A DNA stretch of 53,984 nt from Lachnospiraceae bacterium (GCA_021769135.1 JAETTM010000024.1:1-53984), one strand, 5' to 3'. Positions 33,746 through 42,924 are shown, counted from the stretch's first letter. A program made the numbers and translations. The notes: a model not told the origin generated them from the sequence alone.

Positions 33746-33773
33746 TATGGTTACAAATTTTGGCGGCATCTTT

Positions 33774-33813
33774 TGCTTCATGTGAAAATCTTTGAGCGAA
33801 AGATGCCGTTTTT
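33774..33813 (+). terminator. rho-independent terminator after rseP
   Basis: CGGCATCTTTTGCTT pairs with GAGCGAAAGATGCCG with G-U pairs, followed by TTTTT. It closes the hpt-pyrH-rseP operon 28 bases after the rseP stop codon. Confidence 0.82.
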
Positions 33814-33826
33814 ACTAAAATATTTC

Positions 33827-33855
33827 TTGCTTATTCTATTATTTCTTTATATAAT
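33827..33855 (+). promoter_or_regulatory. promoter for the PP2C-kinase pair
   Basis: TTGCTT (33827-33832), 17 bases and TATAAT (33850-33855) form a promoter with a consensus -10. The region to the ATG at 33996 is AT-rich and includes a 16-base palindrome. Confidence 0.5.
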
Positions 33856-33901
33856 AATATTTAGGCAACATACAATTCTATTTCAGTATTTTTCGCAAAC
33901 A

Positions 33902-33917
33902 GTTACAGTTCTGTAAC
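33902..33917 (+). promoter_or_regulatory. perfect palindrome, possible operator
   Basis: GTTACAGTTCTGTAAC is a 7-bp perfect inverted repeat around TT, placed about 40 bases after the predicted transcription start and 78 bases before the phosphatase gene. Its symmetry suits a dimeric repressor site. A second imperfect palindrome (GGCAATATAT...ATATATGCC) lies at 33938-33958. No regulator is identified. Confidence 0.35.
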
Positions 33918-33995
33918 ATATTTCCTATTTTAAGGTATGGCAATATATCAATATATGCCAGGGTATGTTTGACAATGTTTTGGAAGGGAGGACAG

Positions 33996-34715
33996 ATGAA
34001 ATTTATTTCGGAAGTATATTGGGACAGGGGAGGGCGGACCTTAAATGAAGATTCGCTTTCCCTGCAGGAAGTGAGGATAAGGGGGGAGAAAGCGGTGTTT
34101 GCCCTTATTTGTGACGGTATTGGAGGATTGGAAAACGGGGAAGCGGCCAGCGGTTTCGTGGCGGAAAGGATGACGGAATGGTTCTATAAAGAGGCTCTCA
34201 TGATGATGAAAAGACATAAGGGGAAGAAAAAAATAGAAAAATCGGGCCTGCGCGCCCTGTACCGCTGCAATGAGGAAATGGCCCGTTTAGGGAAAGAGAA
34301 AAATATAAAATTTGGAACCACTGCGGTTGCTCTGCTTTTAAAGGGCAGGCAGTATTTTCTGTGGCATAGCGGGGACGGAAGGGCCTATTGGATAAAAGGG
34401 GGATGGATGGGAAGGAAGATAAGGAAGCTGACCAGAGACCATGTGCTGGAAAACGGCATCTTAATGCGCTGCATTGGCAGTTTTGAATGGAAAAAGCCGG
34501 ATGTAAAGAGCGGATATACGTTTGGAAAGGGAGTATTCCTGCTCTGCTCGGATGGCTTTAGAAATAGAATTGAGGAAGAAAGAATTAAAGAGGCCCTGCT
34601 GCCGGAGCAGCTTTTTACCCGGGGGCAGATTGCCAAAAGGCTGCGGGAGATAGGGGAATATGTGAAAAAACAGGGGGAAAAGGATAATATTTCAGCAATT
34701 GCAATACGTAAATGA
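33996..34715 (+). CDS. PP2C-family serine/threonine protein phosphatase
   Basis: This 239-residue PP2C/SpoIIE-type phosphatase has metal-binding motifs: RTLNEDSLSL (about 15-24), ICDGIGGLENGE (about 41-52), FLLCSDGFRNRI (about 185-196) and DNISAIAI at the end. It likely reverses phosphorylation by the kinase encoded 16 bases downstream. The GGGAGGA site fixes the ATG at 33996; upstream in-frame codons lack one. It is a divergent PP2C, not the conserved stp next to prkC in its usual ylo cluster. Confidence 0.88.
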   Translation: MKFISEVYWDRGGRTLNEDSLSLQEVRIRGEKAVFALICDGIGGLENGEAASGFVAERMTEWFYKEALMMMKRHKGKKKIEKSGLRALYRCNEEMARLGKEKNIKFGTTAVALLLKGRQYFLWHSGDGRAYWIKGGWMGRKIRKLTRDHVLENGILMRCIGSFEWKKPDVKSGYTFGKGVFLLCSDGFRNRIEEERIKEALLPEQLFTRGQIAKRLREIGEYVKKQGEKDNISAIAIRK

Positions 34716-34731
34716 AGAAACGGAGGGTGGG

Positions 34732-36156
34732 ATGGACAAATATATTTTATGCGAACAGTTGGGGAGCGGGGGCAGCGGAACGGTGTACCGGGCCTATGAT
34801 ATGCATCTAAAATGTGATAGGGCGGTGAAAAAATTCAGCGCCGAAGAAGCGGTATGGAGGAAAGAATGGGAGGTGATGAAAGGGCTGCGTCATCCTTTGC
34901 TGCCAGTGATTACCGATTTCATAGATGAGGGGGAGGATAAATATCTGGTGATGGAGTATATCCAGGGGCAGAATTTGGAGGAATATATTAAGGAGAAAGG
35001 ACATGTGGAGCAGGAACAGGCAGTGTGCTGGGCGTTGGAATTGGCGGATGTGCTAATTTATTTTCATGAAAGGAAAAACCCAATTATTTACCGGGATATG
35101 AAACCCTCCAATATTATTGTGGACGGAGATGGAAAGATTCATCTGGTGGATTTTGGAACGGCGTGGCTCCCTTATCGGGAGGGGCAGGAATGCAAAGGGG
35201 CGGGAACCTATGGATATGCCGCACCGGAGCAGATGTCAGGAGGCTGGGGAGGTGGGGATGAAAGAAGCGATATATACGGCCTGGGGGCCACTTTATATCA
35301 TATGCTCACGGGGGATAACCCGTCCAAGCCCCCTTATTTTATGCAGCCCATCCGTTTTTTTGATGGGCGTCTGTCAGCCGAGCTGGAAAGAGTGGTGAAA
35401 AAGGCGGTGGAGGAAGAGCAGGAGAAAAGGTATCAGACCATGCGGCAGTTCCGGTGGGCGCTGGCAAACTATGGAAAGGGCGAACGGGTGAAGGGGCGTT
35501 TGAGGAAAGCTGCGGAATTGTCGTATTACATAAGCATATTGGGGCTTGGGACAGCGTTTGCCAGATTGAGCGGGCAGATGACGCATAAGAAGGAAACATT
35601 GATTACGGCAATGCTTATTTTGGTTTTGTGCCTGGGAAAATCCGCTCTTTGCGCGTGGCAAGGGCGGGGGAGAAAGGGTATGCGGCAGGAACGTAATATC
35701 CTTTTGACGGAAAAGAAGGGAAGAGGGCTGATATTGTCCGTATTAGCTGCCTTTTCATTACTCGCCCTTTCAGGCGGCATATATGCGTCGGCGGCTGGGA
35801 AAAGAGACGCTATAGCATGGGGGGAGGGGATGGAAGGGAATTTGGCTGAGGGAGAAAAGCCGGAAGGGGAAGGAGATACGGAAGCGGAAAAAAAAGCGGA
35901 AGAAGAAACGGAAGCGGAAGAAGAAGCGTGGGAGGAAAATGGGAAGTTGCTCTGGGTAGAAGTAAAAAATGAGCGTGGACAGAAACTGCTGATTCAGTAT
36001 GATGCGGTGTACCAGATGACAGAAAGCCTTAAGCTGGAGCTCCCGCTGAGCAATTTTGAAGAAGGGGAGGTTTATCGGCTGCGCCTGGAATGCACCAATT
36101 GCGGAACGGATGAAAAAAGCAGCAGAATATTCTATTTAAAAGGGGTTGAACCTTAA
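34732..36156 (+). CDS. membrane Ser/Thr protein kinase without PASTA domains
   Basis: This 474-residue Hanks-type kinase has glycine loop GSGGSGTVYRA (11-21), ATP lysine in AVKKF (about 33), catalytic loop YRDMKPSN with D122, DFG (HLVDFGTA) and APEQ. The usual HRD is YRD, which keeps the catalytic Asp. After the kinase domain come membrane segments (about 285-305 and 330-355), an acidic Glu-rich stalk and a short extracellular domain; the PASTA repeats of PrkC are absent. GGAGGG fixes the start at 34732. Substrates unknown; the adjacent PP2C gene makes a kinase-phosphatase pair. Confidence 0.9.
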   Translation: MDKYILCEQLGSGGSGTVYRAYDMHLKCDRAVKKFSAEEAVWRKEWEVMKGLRHPLLPVITDFIDEGEDKYLVMEYIQGQNLEEYIKEKGHVEQEQAVCWALELADVLIYFHERKNPIIYRDMKPSNIIVDGDGKIHLVDFGTAWLPYREGQECKGAGTYGYAAPEQMSGGWGGGDERSDIYGLGATLYHMLTGDNPSKPPYFMQPIRFFDGRLSAELERVVKKAVEEEQEKRYQTMRQFRWALANYGKGERVKGRLRKAAELSYYISILGLGTAFARLSGQMTHKKETLITAMLILVLCLGKSALCAWQGRGRKGMRQERNILLTEKKGRGLILSVLAAFSLLALSGGIYASAAGKRDAIAWGEGMEGNLAEGEKPEGEGDTEAEKKAEEETEAEEEAWEENGKLLWVEVKNERGQKLLIQYDAVYQMTESLKLELPLSNFEEGEVYRLRLECTNCGTDEKSSRIFYLKGVEP

Positions 36157-36194
36157 GGGGCAGATGGGGTATGATAATAAGAAGGATGGGAAAT

Positions 36195-36381
36195 GTCATT
36201 AAGTGAATGGCATCGGACGCTGGGAGAATGATAAAATCCTTCGTCGCCACGCTCTCGCTCTGTGAAAAACGCAGCGGACACATAAGGCGCTAGAATACAG
36301 CGCCTAAGTGCCGGTGTTTTTCAAAGGGCTCCTTAAGGATTTTATCATTCTTCCAGCTGGTTTAGGTGTTAACTTAATGAC
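36195..36381. repeat. 187-bp nested inverted-repeat element
   Basis: The ends GTCATTAAGT (36195-36204) and ACTTAATGAC (36372-36381) are perfect inverted repeats. Inside, 36219-36241 and 36335-36357 pair over 23 bp with one G-U. Further in, TGAAAAAC pairs with GTTTTTCA (36263-36270/36316-36323) and GGCGCT with AGCGCC (36286-36291/36299-36304). The whole can fold as one long hairpin. It has no ORF and no T-run, so it may be a miniature mobile element or a structured RNA. No target duplication is visible. Confidence 0.75.
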
Positions 36382-36453
36382 ACTGGTTCAGTCCAGGGGC
36401 AATAGGAAAATGAGAAAAGGCAGGGCTTTGGAAGAACAGGAGGCAGATAGGAG

Positions 36454-37530
36454 ATGCAGCAGGGCGGAATGCAGGAACATAGAACGAGAACAAAAGTGGT
36501 ACATATTGGGGGGAAGGCGATTGGGGGAGGGAATCCTGTCCTGATACAATCCATGACCAATACGAGAACCGAAGATGTGGCTGCTACGGTGGAACAGATT
36601 CACAGGCTGGAAAAAGCCGGCTGCGAAATTATACGCTGCACAGTGCCCACAATGGAAGCGGCATTGGCGCTGGGAGAGATTAAAAAGCAGATATCCATAC
36701 CATTGGTGGCGGATATTCACTTTGATTATAAAATGGCGGTGGCTGCTATAGAAAACGGGGCGGATAAAATAAGGATCAACCCTGGGAACATCGGCGGCAA
36801 GGATAAGGTCGCGGCAGTGGTAAAGGCGGCAAGGGAGAGGAATATTCCCATACGCGTAGGGGTCAACAGCGGTTCCTTAGAGAAAGAACTGGTTGAAAAA
36901 TACGGGGGCGTTACTGCAGAAGGCATCGTGGAAAGCGCTTTGGATAAGGTGAGGATGATTGAAGAACTGGGCTATGATAATTTGGTGATTAGCATCAAAT
37001 CTTCCGACGTAATGATGTGCATCAAGGCGCATGAAATATTGGCAGGGCAAACGAATTACCCCCTTCATGTGGGAATTACAGAGTCAGGTACGCTTCTTAG
37101 CGGCAATATTAAATCGGGAATAGGGCTGGGGGTAATCCTCTACCAAGGTATCGGGGATACCATACGGGTATCGCTGACCGGAGATCCGGTGGAGGAAGTA
37201 AAGTCGGCGAAACTGATTTTGCGTACGCTGGGGCTTAGAAAGGGCGGCATTGAAGTGGTTTCCTGTCCTACCTGCGGAAGGACGAAAATCGATTTAATCG
37301 GGTTGGCCAATCAAGTGGAACGGATGGTGGCGGACATTCCATTGGATCTTAAAGTGGCCGTTATGGGATGCGCAGTGAATGGCCCGGGGGAAGCAAAGGA
37401 AGCTGACATCGGTATTGCAGGGGGGATAGGAGAAGGCCTGCTTATCAAAAAAGGGGAAATTATAAAAAAAGTGCCGGAGGATCAGCTGCTTTCTGCATTG
37501 AGGGAGGAACTGCTTTCCTTTCTGCTGTGA
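36454..37530 (+). CDS. ispG: 4-hydroxy-3-methylbut-2-en-1-yl diphosphate synthase
   Basis: This 358-residue enzyme has the N-terminal TIM-barrel motifs ([37 protein letters not shown]) and the C-terminal 4Fe-4S site: C271 and C274 ([11 protein letters not shown]), C306 (GCAVNGPGE) plus the nearby Glu. IspG converts MEcPP to HMBPP in the MEP pathway, using reduced ferredoxin or flavodoxin. An AGGAGG site lies 10 bases before the ATG. dxr lies 3.8 kb upstream, so two MEP genes share the neighbourhood. Confidence 0.97.
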   Translation: MQQGGMQEHRTRTKVVHIGGKAIGGGNPVLIQSMTNTRTEDVAATVEQIHRLEKAGCEIIRCTVPTMEAALALGEIKKQISIPLVADIHFDYKMAVAAIENGADKIRINPGNIGGKDKVAAVVKAARERNIPIRVGVNSGSLEKELVEKYGGVTAEGIVESALDKVRMIEELGYDNLVISIKSSDVMMCIKAHEILAGQTNYPLHVGITESGTLLSGNIKSGIGLGVILYQGIGDTIRVSLTGDPVEEVKSAKLILRTLGLRKGGIEVVSCPTCGRTKIDLIGLANQVERMVADIPLDLKVAVMGCAVNGPGEAKEADIGIAGGIGEGLLIKKGEIIKKVPEDQLLSALREELLSFLL

Positions 37531-37650
37531 AGGCATTAGGCAATGGCAAAACGCTAGGCCGCGGGAATGTTTTTGGGTGCAATGGGGCAATTGCCGTGGC
37601 GGCGCAGGCGGTCATGAAAAGGGGAATTTGGCAGGGAAAATGATGGAAGG

Positions 37651-37679
37651 CGGAAGCATACGTATGATGTATGCTTCCG
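37651..37679 (+). repeat. perfect hairpin in the ispG-polC gap
   Basis: CGGAAGCATAC (37651-37661) and GTATGCTTCCG (37669-37679) form an 11-bp perfect stem with a 7-base loop, 24 bases before the polC start. There is no T-run. It may affect polC translation or mRNA processing. The remainder of the 172-base gap shows nothing else. Confidence 0.5.
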
Positions 37680-37702
37680 AAAACGGATAGGACAGGTGGC
37701 TT

Positions 37703-40700
37703 GTGAAGAAATTTTTTGACGTATTTCCGGCTTTGAAGGTGGAAGACAAGGTAAGGCAGTTTTTGGAGGAAGCTATGGTGGAAAGGATTTCCGCCACAAA
37801 AAAGAAGGATTTCCTCCGGATATATATGGTCAGCGACCGGTTGATTGAAAAGGAATATATATGGAAAGCGGAGCGGGGCATTGAAAAAATGCTGCCGTCT
37901 TTTCAGGTAAAGGTAAAAATCTATGAAAAGTATCATCTTTCATCCCAGTATAATCCTGAAAAGCTGATGGAAGTATACAGGAACAGTATTTTGTTGGAAT
38001 TGAAAGAGTACAGTCCGGTGGAATATAATCTTTTTAAAAACGGTGACATCTCTTATCCCCAGGAAGATAAGATGGTATTGACAATAGAGGAATCCGTTCC
38101 GGCCAGAAGCCGCAGCGGCGAACTGGTCCGCGTTTTGGAAAAAATATATAATGAAAGATGCGGGCTGCAAGTGGATATTGAGGTGGCATACAAGGAAGGA
38201 AAAGGAGAGAAGAACAAGGAAGAGGATGAACTGAAAATTGCAAGGCAGGTGGCGGAAATCAGCGCACGCGCTGCGGGAATTGCGGATGGGGCGATGTCCA
38301 TAGGCCAGGGATTGGAAGCGGATGCCGGGAAGACAGCGTCCGGTGTCGGAATGGAAGACGGCTTGAATGCCGGAGGAGATAAAGGCGGGAAATTGCCGAA
38401 AGTGGAAGGCGTTCTGCCAGGGCATGAACGTGGAGGCATGCTAAAGCAGAGAGAGGGAGGAAGCAGGAATAATTTCCGGGCTAAAAAAGAGTCCGACAGG
38501 GGAGATTTTAAGAAGGGATTGAAGCGTTCGGACAATCCCGATGTGATATACGGGAAGGATTTCGACGAGGCCGCAATAAATATCGAGGATATTATCGGCG
38601 AAATGGGCCAGGTGGTTATTCGGGGCAAGATTATCAAGACGGATAAAAGGGAGATAAAAAACGAAAAAACAATATTATTTTATGATATTACGGATTTCAC
38701 GGATACCCTTACTTTTAAAATCTTCGTTGGCAATGACCAGGTAGGGGAAATGAAAGATGGCGTTAAGGAAGGCTCTTTTGTGAAGATAAAGGGAATGGCC
38801 ATGATTGATAAATTCGATAATGAGCTGACGATTGGCTCAATCAGCGGTATCAAAAAGATACCGGATTTCACATCGGGCCGGTCGGATCGCAGTATCCGCA
38901 AGAGGGTGGAACTGCACTGCCATACGAAAATGAGCGATATGGACGGGGTTTCGGAAGCAAAGGATATCGTGAAACGGGCTTATCAGTGGGGACATCCTGC
39001 CATTGCCATCACTGACCATGGGGTTGTGCAGGCTTTTCCGGATGCCAATCATGTATGGGAGGACTTGTGGAAAGGGGAAAAGGCGAAACGGAAAGAGGCG
39101 GGGGATGTTAATCCGGACAAGCAGGATTTCTTTAAAGTAATCTATGGGATGGAAGCATATCTGGTGGACGATTTGAAAGAAATCGTGACGGGGGATAAAG
39201 GACAGGACCTGGACAGCACTTTTGTAGTTTTCGATATAGAAACAACGGGTTTTTCCCCTATTCAGAACAGAATTATTGAAATTGGCGCGGTAAAGGTGGA
39301 AAACGGGAAAATCACGGAAAGATTTTCCAGCTTCGTAAACCCGGATACGCCCATACCCTTTGAAATCGAAAAGCTGACAGGGATTCAGGATGAGATGGTG
39401 ATGGATTCCCCGATGATCGATCAGGTACTTCCCCGGTTCCTTGATTTTTGCAAGGATGCGGTGCTGGTAGCCCATAACGCTAATTTCGATATGAGCTTCA
39501 TTATAGAAAATGCGGGCAGGCTGGGGCTTCCCAGGGAATATACCTATGTGGATACGGTGGGGATTGCAAGGATGCTCCTTCCCCACCAGGCCAAGCATAC
39601 TCTGGATGCGGTGGCTAAGACTTTGGGCATTTCCCTGGAAAACCATCACCGGGCGGTGGACGATGCGGAGGCGACGGCGGAAATTTTTGTGAAATTTATT
39701 CCCATGCTGCGGGAAGCCGGAGCTCATGACCTTAAGGCGGTAAACGAGATGGGGGCTTCCAGCCCGGACATCGTCAAAAAACTGCCCTCCTACCATGCCA
39801 TTATCCTGGCAAAAAACGATACGGGGAGGGTCAACCTGTACCGGCTTGTTTCCGAATCCCATCTGATTTACTATAGCAAAAGGCCCAGGATTCCCAAGAG
39901 CCTTTTGATGAAGTACAGGGAGGGGCTGATTTTGGGCAGCGCCTGCGAAGCCGGGGAGCTTTACCGGGCATTGCTGGATGAAAAGTCCGATGCGGAGATT
40001 GCCAGGCTGGTAAATTTTTACGATTATCTGGAAATACAGCCTACGGGGAACAATAAATTCATGATTGCTTCCGAGAGGGTGAGGAATGTAAATTCCATCG
40101 AGGATATTGAAAATATCAACAGGAAGATTGTGGAGCTGGGGGAGCAGTTCAATAAGCCGGTGGCGGCTACCTGCGATGTGCATTTCCTGGATCCGGAGGA
40201 TGAGATTTACCGCCGTATCATTATGGCTGGGAAGGGGTTTGCGGACTCCGATGAACAGGCGCCCTTATATTTTAGGACAACGGAGGAAATGCTGGAGGAA
40301 TTCGCCTATCTGGGAAGCGATGTGGCGGAAAAAGTAGTGATTACCAATACCAACCGGATTGCGGATATGGTGGAGACAATGGCGCCTGTTCGCCCGGATA
40401 AGTGCGCGCCTGTGATTGAGGACAGCGATAAGACGCTGACGGATATCTGCTATAATAAGGCACATGAAATCTATGGCGAAGTATTGCCGGAAATTGTGGA
40501 ACAACGCTTGAAAAGGGAATTGAATTCCATTATTTCTAACGGGTTTGCGGTAATGTATATTATCGCCCAAAAGCTGGTATGGAAATCGGTGGAAGATGGC
40601 TACCTGGTAGGTTCCAGGGGGTCCGTAGGCTCTTCTTTTGTGGCTACGATGGCGGGTATTACCGAGGTAAACCCGTTAAGCCCCCATTATTATTGCGAAA

Positions 40701-42301
40701 AGTGCCATTACAGCGATTTCGATTCGGAGGATGTAAAAGCTTTCGCAGGGAAAGCAGGCTGCGATATGCCGGACAAGGAATGCCCGGTCTGTGGGGCTGC
40801 TTTGAAAAAGGATGGATTTGATATTCCTTTTGAAACGTTCCTGGGATTTAAAGGGGATAAAGAGCCGGATATTGACCTTAATTTTTCCGGCGAGTACCAA
40901 AGCAAGGCCCACAAGTATACGGAGGTGATTTTCGGGGCCGGACAGACATACCGGGCGGGAACAATCGGCACGCTGGCGGATAAGACGGCGTTCGGCTATG
41001 TAAAAAATTATTTTGAAGAAAGGGGAACGCGTAAGCGGACGTGTGAAATTAACAGGATTGTGACCGGATGTACGGGCATCCGTCGGAGCACGGGGCAGCA
41101 TCCGGGAGGGATTATCGTCTTGCCGTTGGGGGAAGATATCAATTCCTTTACGCCGGTGCAGCATCCGGCGAATGACACGACGACGGATATCGTTACAACT
41201 CATTTTGATTACCATTCCATCGACCACAATCTGCTGAAGCTGGATATCCTGGGGCATGATGATCCTACGATGATACGTATGCTGCAGGACCTTACCGGCA
41301 TTGACCCGGTAAAGATTCCGTTGGATGACGTACAGGTGATGTCGCTGTTTAAAAATACGGAAGCTTTGGGGATTGAGCCGGAGCAAATCGGGGGCTGCAA
41401 GCTGGGCGCTTTGGGAATCCCGGAATTCGGCACGGAATTTGCCATGCAGATGCTAATCGACACCAAACCCCAGGCTTTTTCGGATTTGGTGCGTATTGCA
41501 GGGCTTGCCCATGGCACGGATGTGTGGCTGGGGAATGCCCAGACGTTGATTCAGGAAGGAAAAGCGACAATTTCCACGGCAATCTGCACCAGGGATGATA
41601 TCATGGTGTATTTAATAGGGATGGGAGTGGAAAGTTCCCTTGCTTTTACGATTATGGAAAGCGTGCGGAAGGGGAAGGGCTTAAAGCCGGAGATGGAGAA
41701 GGCCATGCTGGAGGCCAATGTACCGGATTGGTATATTTGGTCCTGCAAGAAGATAAAGTATATGTTCCCGAAGGCCCATGCGGCGGCTTATGTGATGATG
41801 GCCTGGCGTATTGCATATTGTAAAATCAATTATCCTTTGGCTTTTTACGCTGCATTTTTCAGCATCAGGGCATCAGCATTTTCCTATGAACTGATGTGCC
41901 AGGGGAAGGAACATCTGGAGAAGGTGATGGCGGATTATAAACAGCGGATGGATACTTTATCCAAGAAGGAGCAGGATTCTTACCGAGATATGAAGCTGGT
42001 TCAGGAAATGTATGCCAGGGGCTTTGAATTCGTGCCTATCGATATTTTTTCCGCCCATTCCAGGAATTTTCAGATTGTGGACGGAAAGCTGATGCCGTCT
42101 TTGAGCAGCATTGACGGCCTGGGGGAGAAAGCGGCGGATTCCATTGTGGAAGCGGCCAAGGACGGGCCGTTTTTGTCCAAAGACGATTTCCGTCAAAGGG
42201 CTAAAGTTTCCAAGACGATTGTGGATTTGATGGGAGAATTGAACCTGCTTGGAAATCTGCCGGAATCCAACCAGATTAGTTTGTTTGATTTTGTATCATA
42301 A
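37703..42301 (+). CDS. polC: DNA polymerase III PolC-type alpha subunit
   Basis: This 1532-residue replicase has an N-terminal region, an OB fold (about 300-385), a PHP domain (ELHCHTKMSD, H405/H407), an inserted proofreading exonuclease (VVFDIETTGF with D511/E513) and a C-type polymerase with a zinc-finger cysteine set (CEKC...CPVCG, about 1000-1035) and catalytic PDIDLNFSGEYQ (D1056, D1058). PolC is the main leading-strand polymerase of low-GC Gram-positives. It is longer than Bacillus PolC (about 1437), mainly from a Gly/Lys-rich linker at about 175-275. The start is GTG with AGGTGG upstream. Confidence 0.98.
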   Translation: MKKFFDVFPALKVEDKVRQFLEEAMVERISATKKKDFLRIYMVSDRLIEKEYIWKAERGIEKMLPSFQVKVKIYEKYHLSSQYNPEKLMEVYRNSILLELKEYSPVEYNLFKNGDISYPQEDKMVLTIEESVPARSRSGELVRVLEKIYNERCGLQVDIEVAYKEGKGEKNKEEDELKIARQVAEISARAAGIADGAMSIGQGLEADAGKTASGVGMEDGLNAGGDKGGKLPKVEGVLPGHERGGMLKQREGGSRNNFRAKKESDRGDFKKGLKRSDNPDVIYGKDFDEAAINIEDIIGEMGQVVIRGKIIKTDKREIKNEKTILFYDITDFTDTLTFKIFVGNDQVGEMKDGVKEGSFVKIKGMAMIDKFDNELTIGSISGIKKIPDFTSGRSDRSIRKRVELHCHTKMSDMDGVSEAKDIVKRAYQWGHPAIAITDHGVVQAFPDANHVWEDLWKGEKAKRKEAGDVNPDKQDFFKVIYGMEAYLVDDLKEIVTGDKGQDLDSTFVVFDIETTGFSPIQNRIIEIGAVKVENGKITERFSSFVNPDTPIPFEIEKLTGIQDEMVMDSPMIDQVLPRFLDFCKDAVLVAHNANFDMSFIIENAGRLGLPREYTYVDTVGIARMLLPHQAKHTLDAVAKTLGISLENHHRAVDDAEATAEIFVKFIPMLREAGAHDLKAVNEMGASSPDIVKKLPSYHAIILAKNDTGRVNLYRLVSESHLIYYSKRPRIPKSLLMKYREGLILGSACEAGELYRALLDEKSDAEIARLVNFYDYLEIQPTGNNKFMIASERVRNVNSIEDIENINRKIVELGEQFNKPVAATCDVHFLDPEDEIYRRIIMAGKGFADSDEQAPLYFRTTEEMLEEFAYLGSDVAEKVVITNTNRIADMVETMAPVRPDKCAPVIEDSDKTLTDICYNKAHEIYGEVLPEIVEQRLKRELNSIISNGFAVMYIIAQKLVWKSVEDGYLVGSRGSVGSSFVATMAGITEVNPLSPHYYCEKCHYSDFDSEDVKAFAGKAGCDMPDKECPVCGAALKKDGFDIPFETFLGFKGDKEPDIDLNFSGEYQSKAHKYTEVIFGAGQTYRAGTIGTLADKTAFGYVKNYFEERGTRKRTCEINRIVTGCTGIRRSTGQHPGGIIVLPLGEDINSFTPVQHPANDTTTDIVTTHFDYHSIDHNLLKLDILGHDDPTMIRMLQDLTGIDPVKIPLDDVQVMSLFKNTEALGIEPEQIGGCKLGALGIPEFGTEFAMQMLIDTKPQAFSDLVRIAGLAHGTDVWLGNAQTLIQEGKATISTAICTRDDIMVYLIGMGVESSLAFTIMESVRKGKGLKPEMEKAMLEANVPDWYIWSCKKIKYMFPKAHAAAYVMMAWRIAYCKINYPLAFYAAFFSIRASAFSYELMCQGKEHLEKVMADYKQRMDTLSKKEQDSYRDMKLVQEMYARGFEFVPIDIFSAHSRNFQIVDGKLMPSLSSIDGLGEKAADSIVEAAKDGPFLSKDDFRQRAKVSKTIVDLMGELNLLGNLPESNQISLFDFVS

Positions 42302-42322
42302 TATCAATTGAAAGTTTGTTTC

Positions 42323-42351
42323 TTGAATTATGCTGAAATGTATTATACAAT
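42323..42351 (+). promoter_or_regulatory. promoter for the 73-residue protein gene
   Basis: TTGAAT (42323-42328), 17 bases, TACAAT (42346-42351) lies in the 105-base gap after polC, 55 bases before the next ATG. It gives the small gene its own transcription. Confidence 0.6.
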
Positions 42352-42406
42352 AAGCATGGTAAAATTTATATATATCAGAAAATTATAGATTTCGGAGGAA
42401 CAGGCG

Positions 42407-42628
42407 ATGGATATTAAAGGTCAGATTAATAAAATTGTAGAGGAGGTTTCCAGGAATCCTCATATTAAGGAGGAGTTTGAAAAGGAGCCGGTAAAAGCAA
42501 TAGAAAAGGTAATTGGGATTGATTTACCGGATGATGTTGTCAATAAAATCATTGATGGCGTAAAAGCAAAACTGACTGTAGAAAGCGTATCTAAAGCGGC
42601 TGGGGCTTTGAAAGGGATGTTTAAGTAA
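42407..42628 (+). CDS. small protein resembling NHLP/Nif11-type leader sequences
   Basis: This 73-residue protein is helical and charged. Its middle (NPHIKEEFEKEPVKAIEKVI, then GIDLPDDVVNKIID) follows the pattern of ribosomally made peptide leaders of the NHLP/Nif11 type (Phe-x-x-x-Pro-x-x-Ala...Gly-(I/V)-x-(L/I)-P). After it comes a short amphipathic tail, SVSKAAGALKGMFK, without Cys, Ser or Thr richness beyond two Ser. There are no neighbouring modification or export genes. A GGAGG site and own promoter make it a real gene. It may be a lone leader-like protein with another role. Confidence 0.7.
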   Translation: MDIKGQINKIVEEVSRNPHIKEEFEKEPVKAIEKVIGIDLPDDVVNKIIDGVKAKLTVESVSKAAGALKGMFK

Positions 42629-42632
42629 GCGC

Positions 42633-42749
42633 ATGAAATCCTATGCAAAGGAGTGGTTTACAAAACGCGGGGAATTTGAACGGACTACCTTTGACTACAA
42701 TAAAAATCTCCTGACTGTTACGCTTGATGATTATAAGATGATGATATAA
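42633..42749 (+). CDS. short ORF of 38 codons, possible fragment
   Basis: Four bases after the previous stop, an ATG opens a 38-residue frame (MKSYAKEWFTKRGEFERTTF, then DYNKNLLTVTLDDYKMMI). The ribosome site is weak. It lies before a terminator, so it would share the transcript of the 73-residue protein. I do not recognise a family; it may be the end of a decayed gene. Confidence 0.3.
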   Translation: MKSYAKEWFTKRGEFERTTFDYNKNLLTVTLDDYKMMI

Positions 42750-42778
42750 CAAATAGACGTAAAGCCAAGTGATTTTTG

Positions 42779-42804
42779 CGGCATCCATAGGGGATGCCGT
42801 TTTT
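42779..42804 (+). terminator. rho-independent terminator
   Basis: CGGCATCC (42779-42786) and GGATGCCG (42792-42799) form an 8-bp perfect stem with a 5-base loop, followed by TTTTT. It closes the short transcript that begins after polC. Confidence 0.85.
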
Positions 42805-42924
42805 ACATTATTGGATAGCCCCGACAAATTTGTAGTAGATGGTAATGCGCTTTTCCTTAATGCCTTTTATAGCATACCGCAGCCGATGGCTGCAATCAAA
42901 CAAAAAGAATCATCCTGTTCGTAG

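Noticed and set aside
33968-33995. TTGACA at about 33969 as a promoter -35
   Set aside because: It lies too close to the ATG at 33996 for a usable -10 and leader.
38837-40183. 448-codon antisense ORF opposite polC
   Set aside because: A shadow of polC; the product has no recognisable domain or hydrophobic pattern of a real protein.
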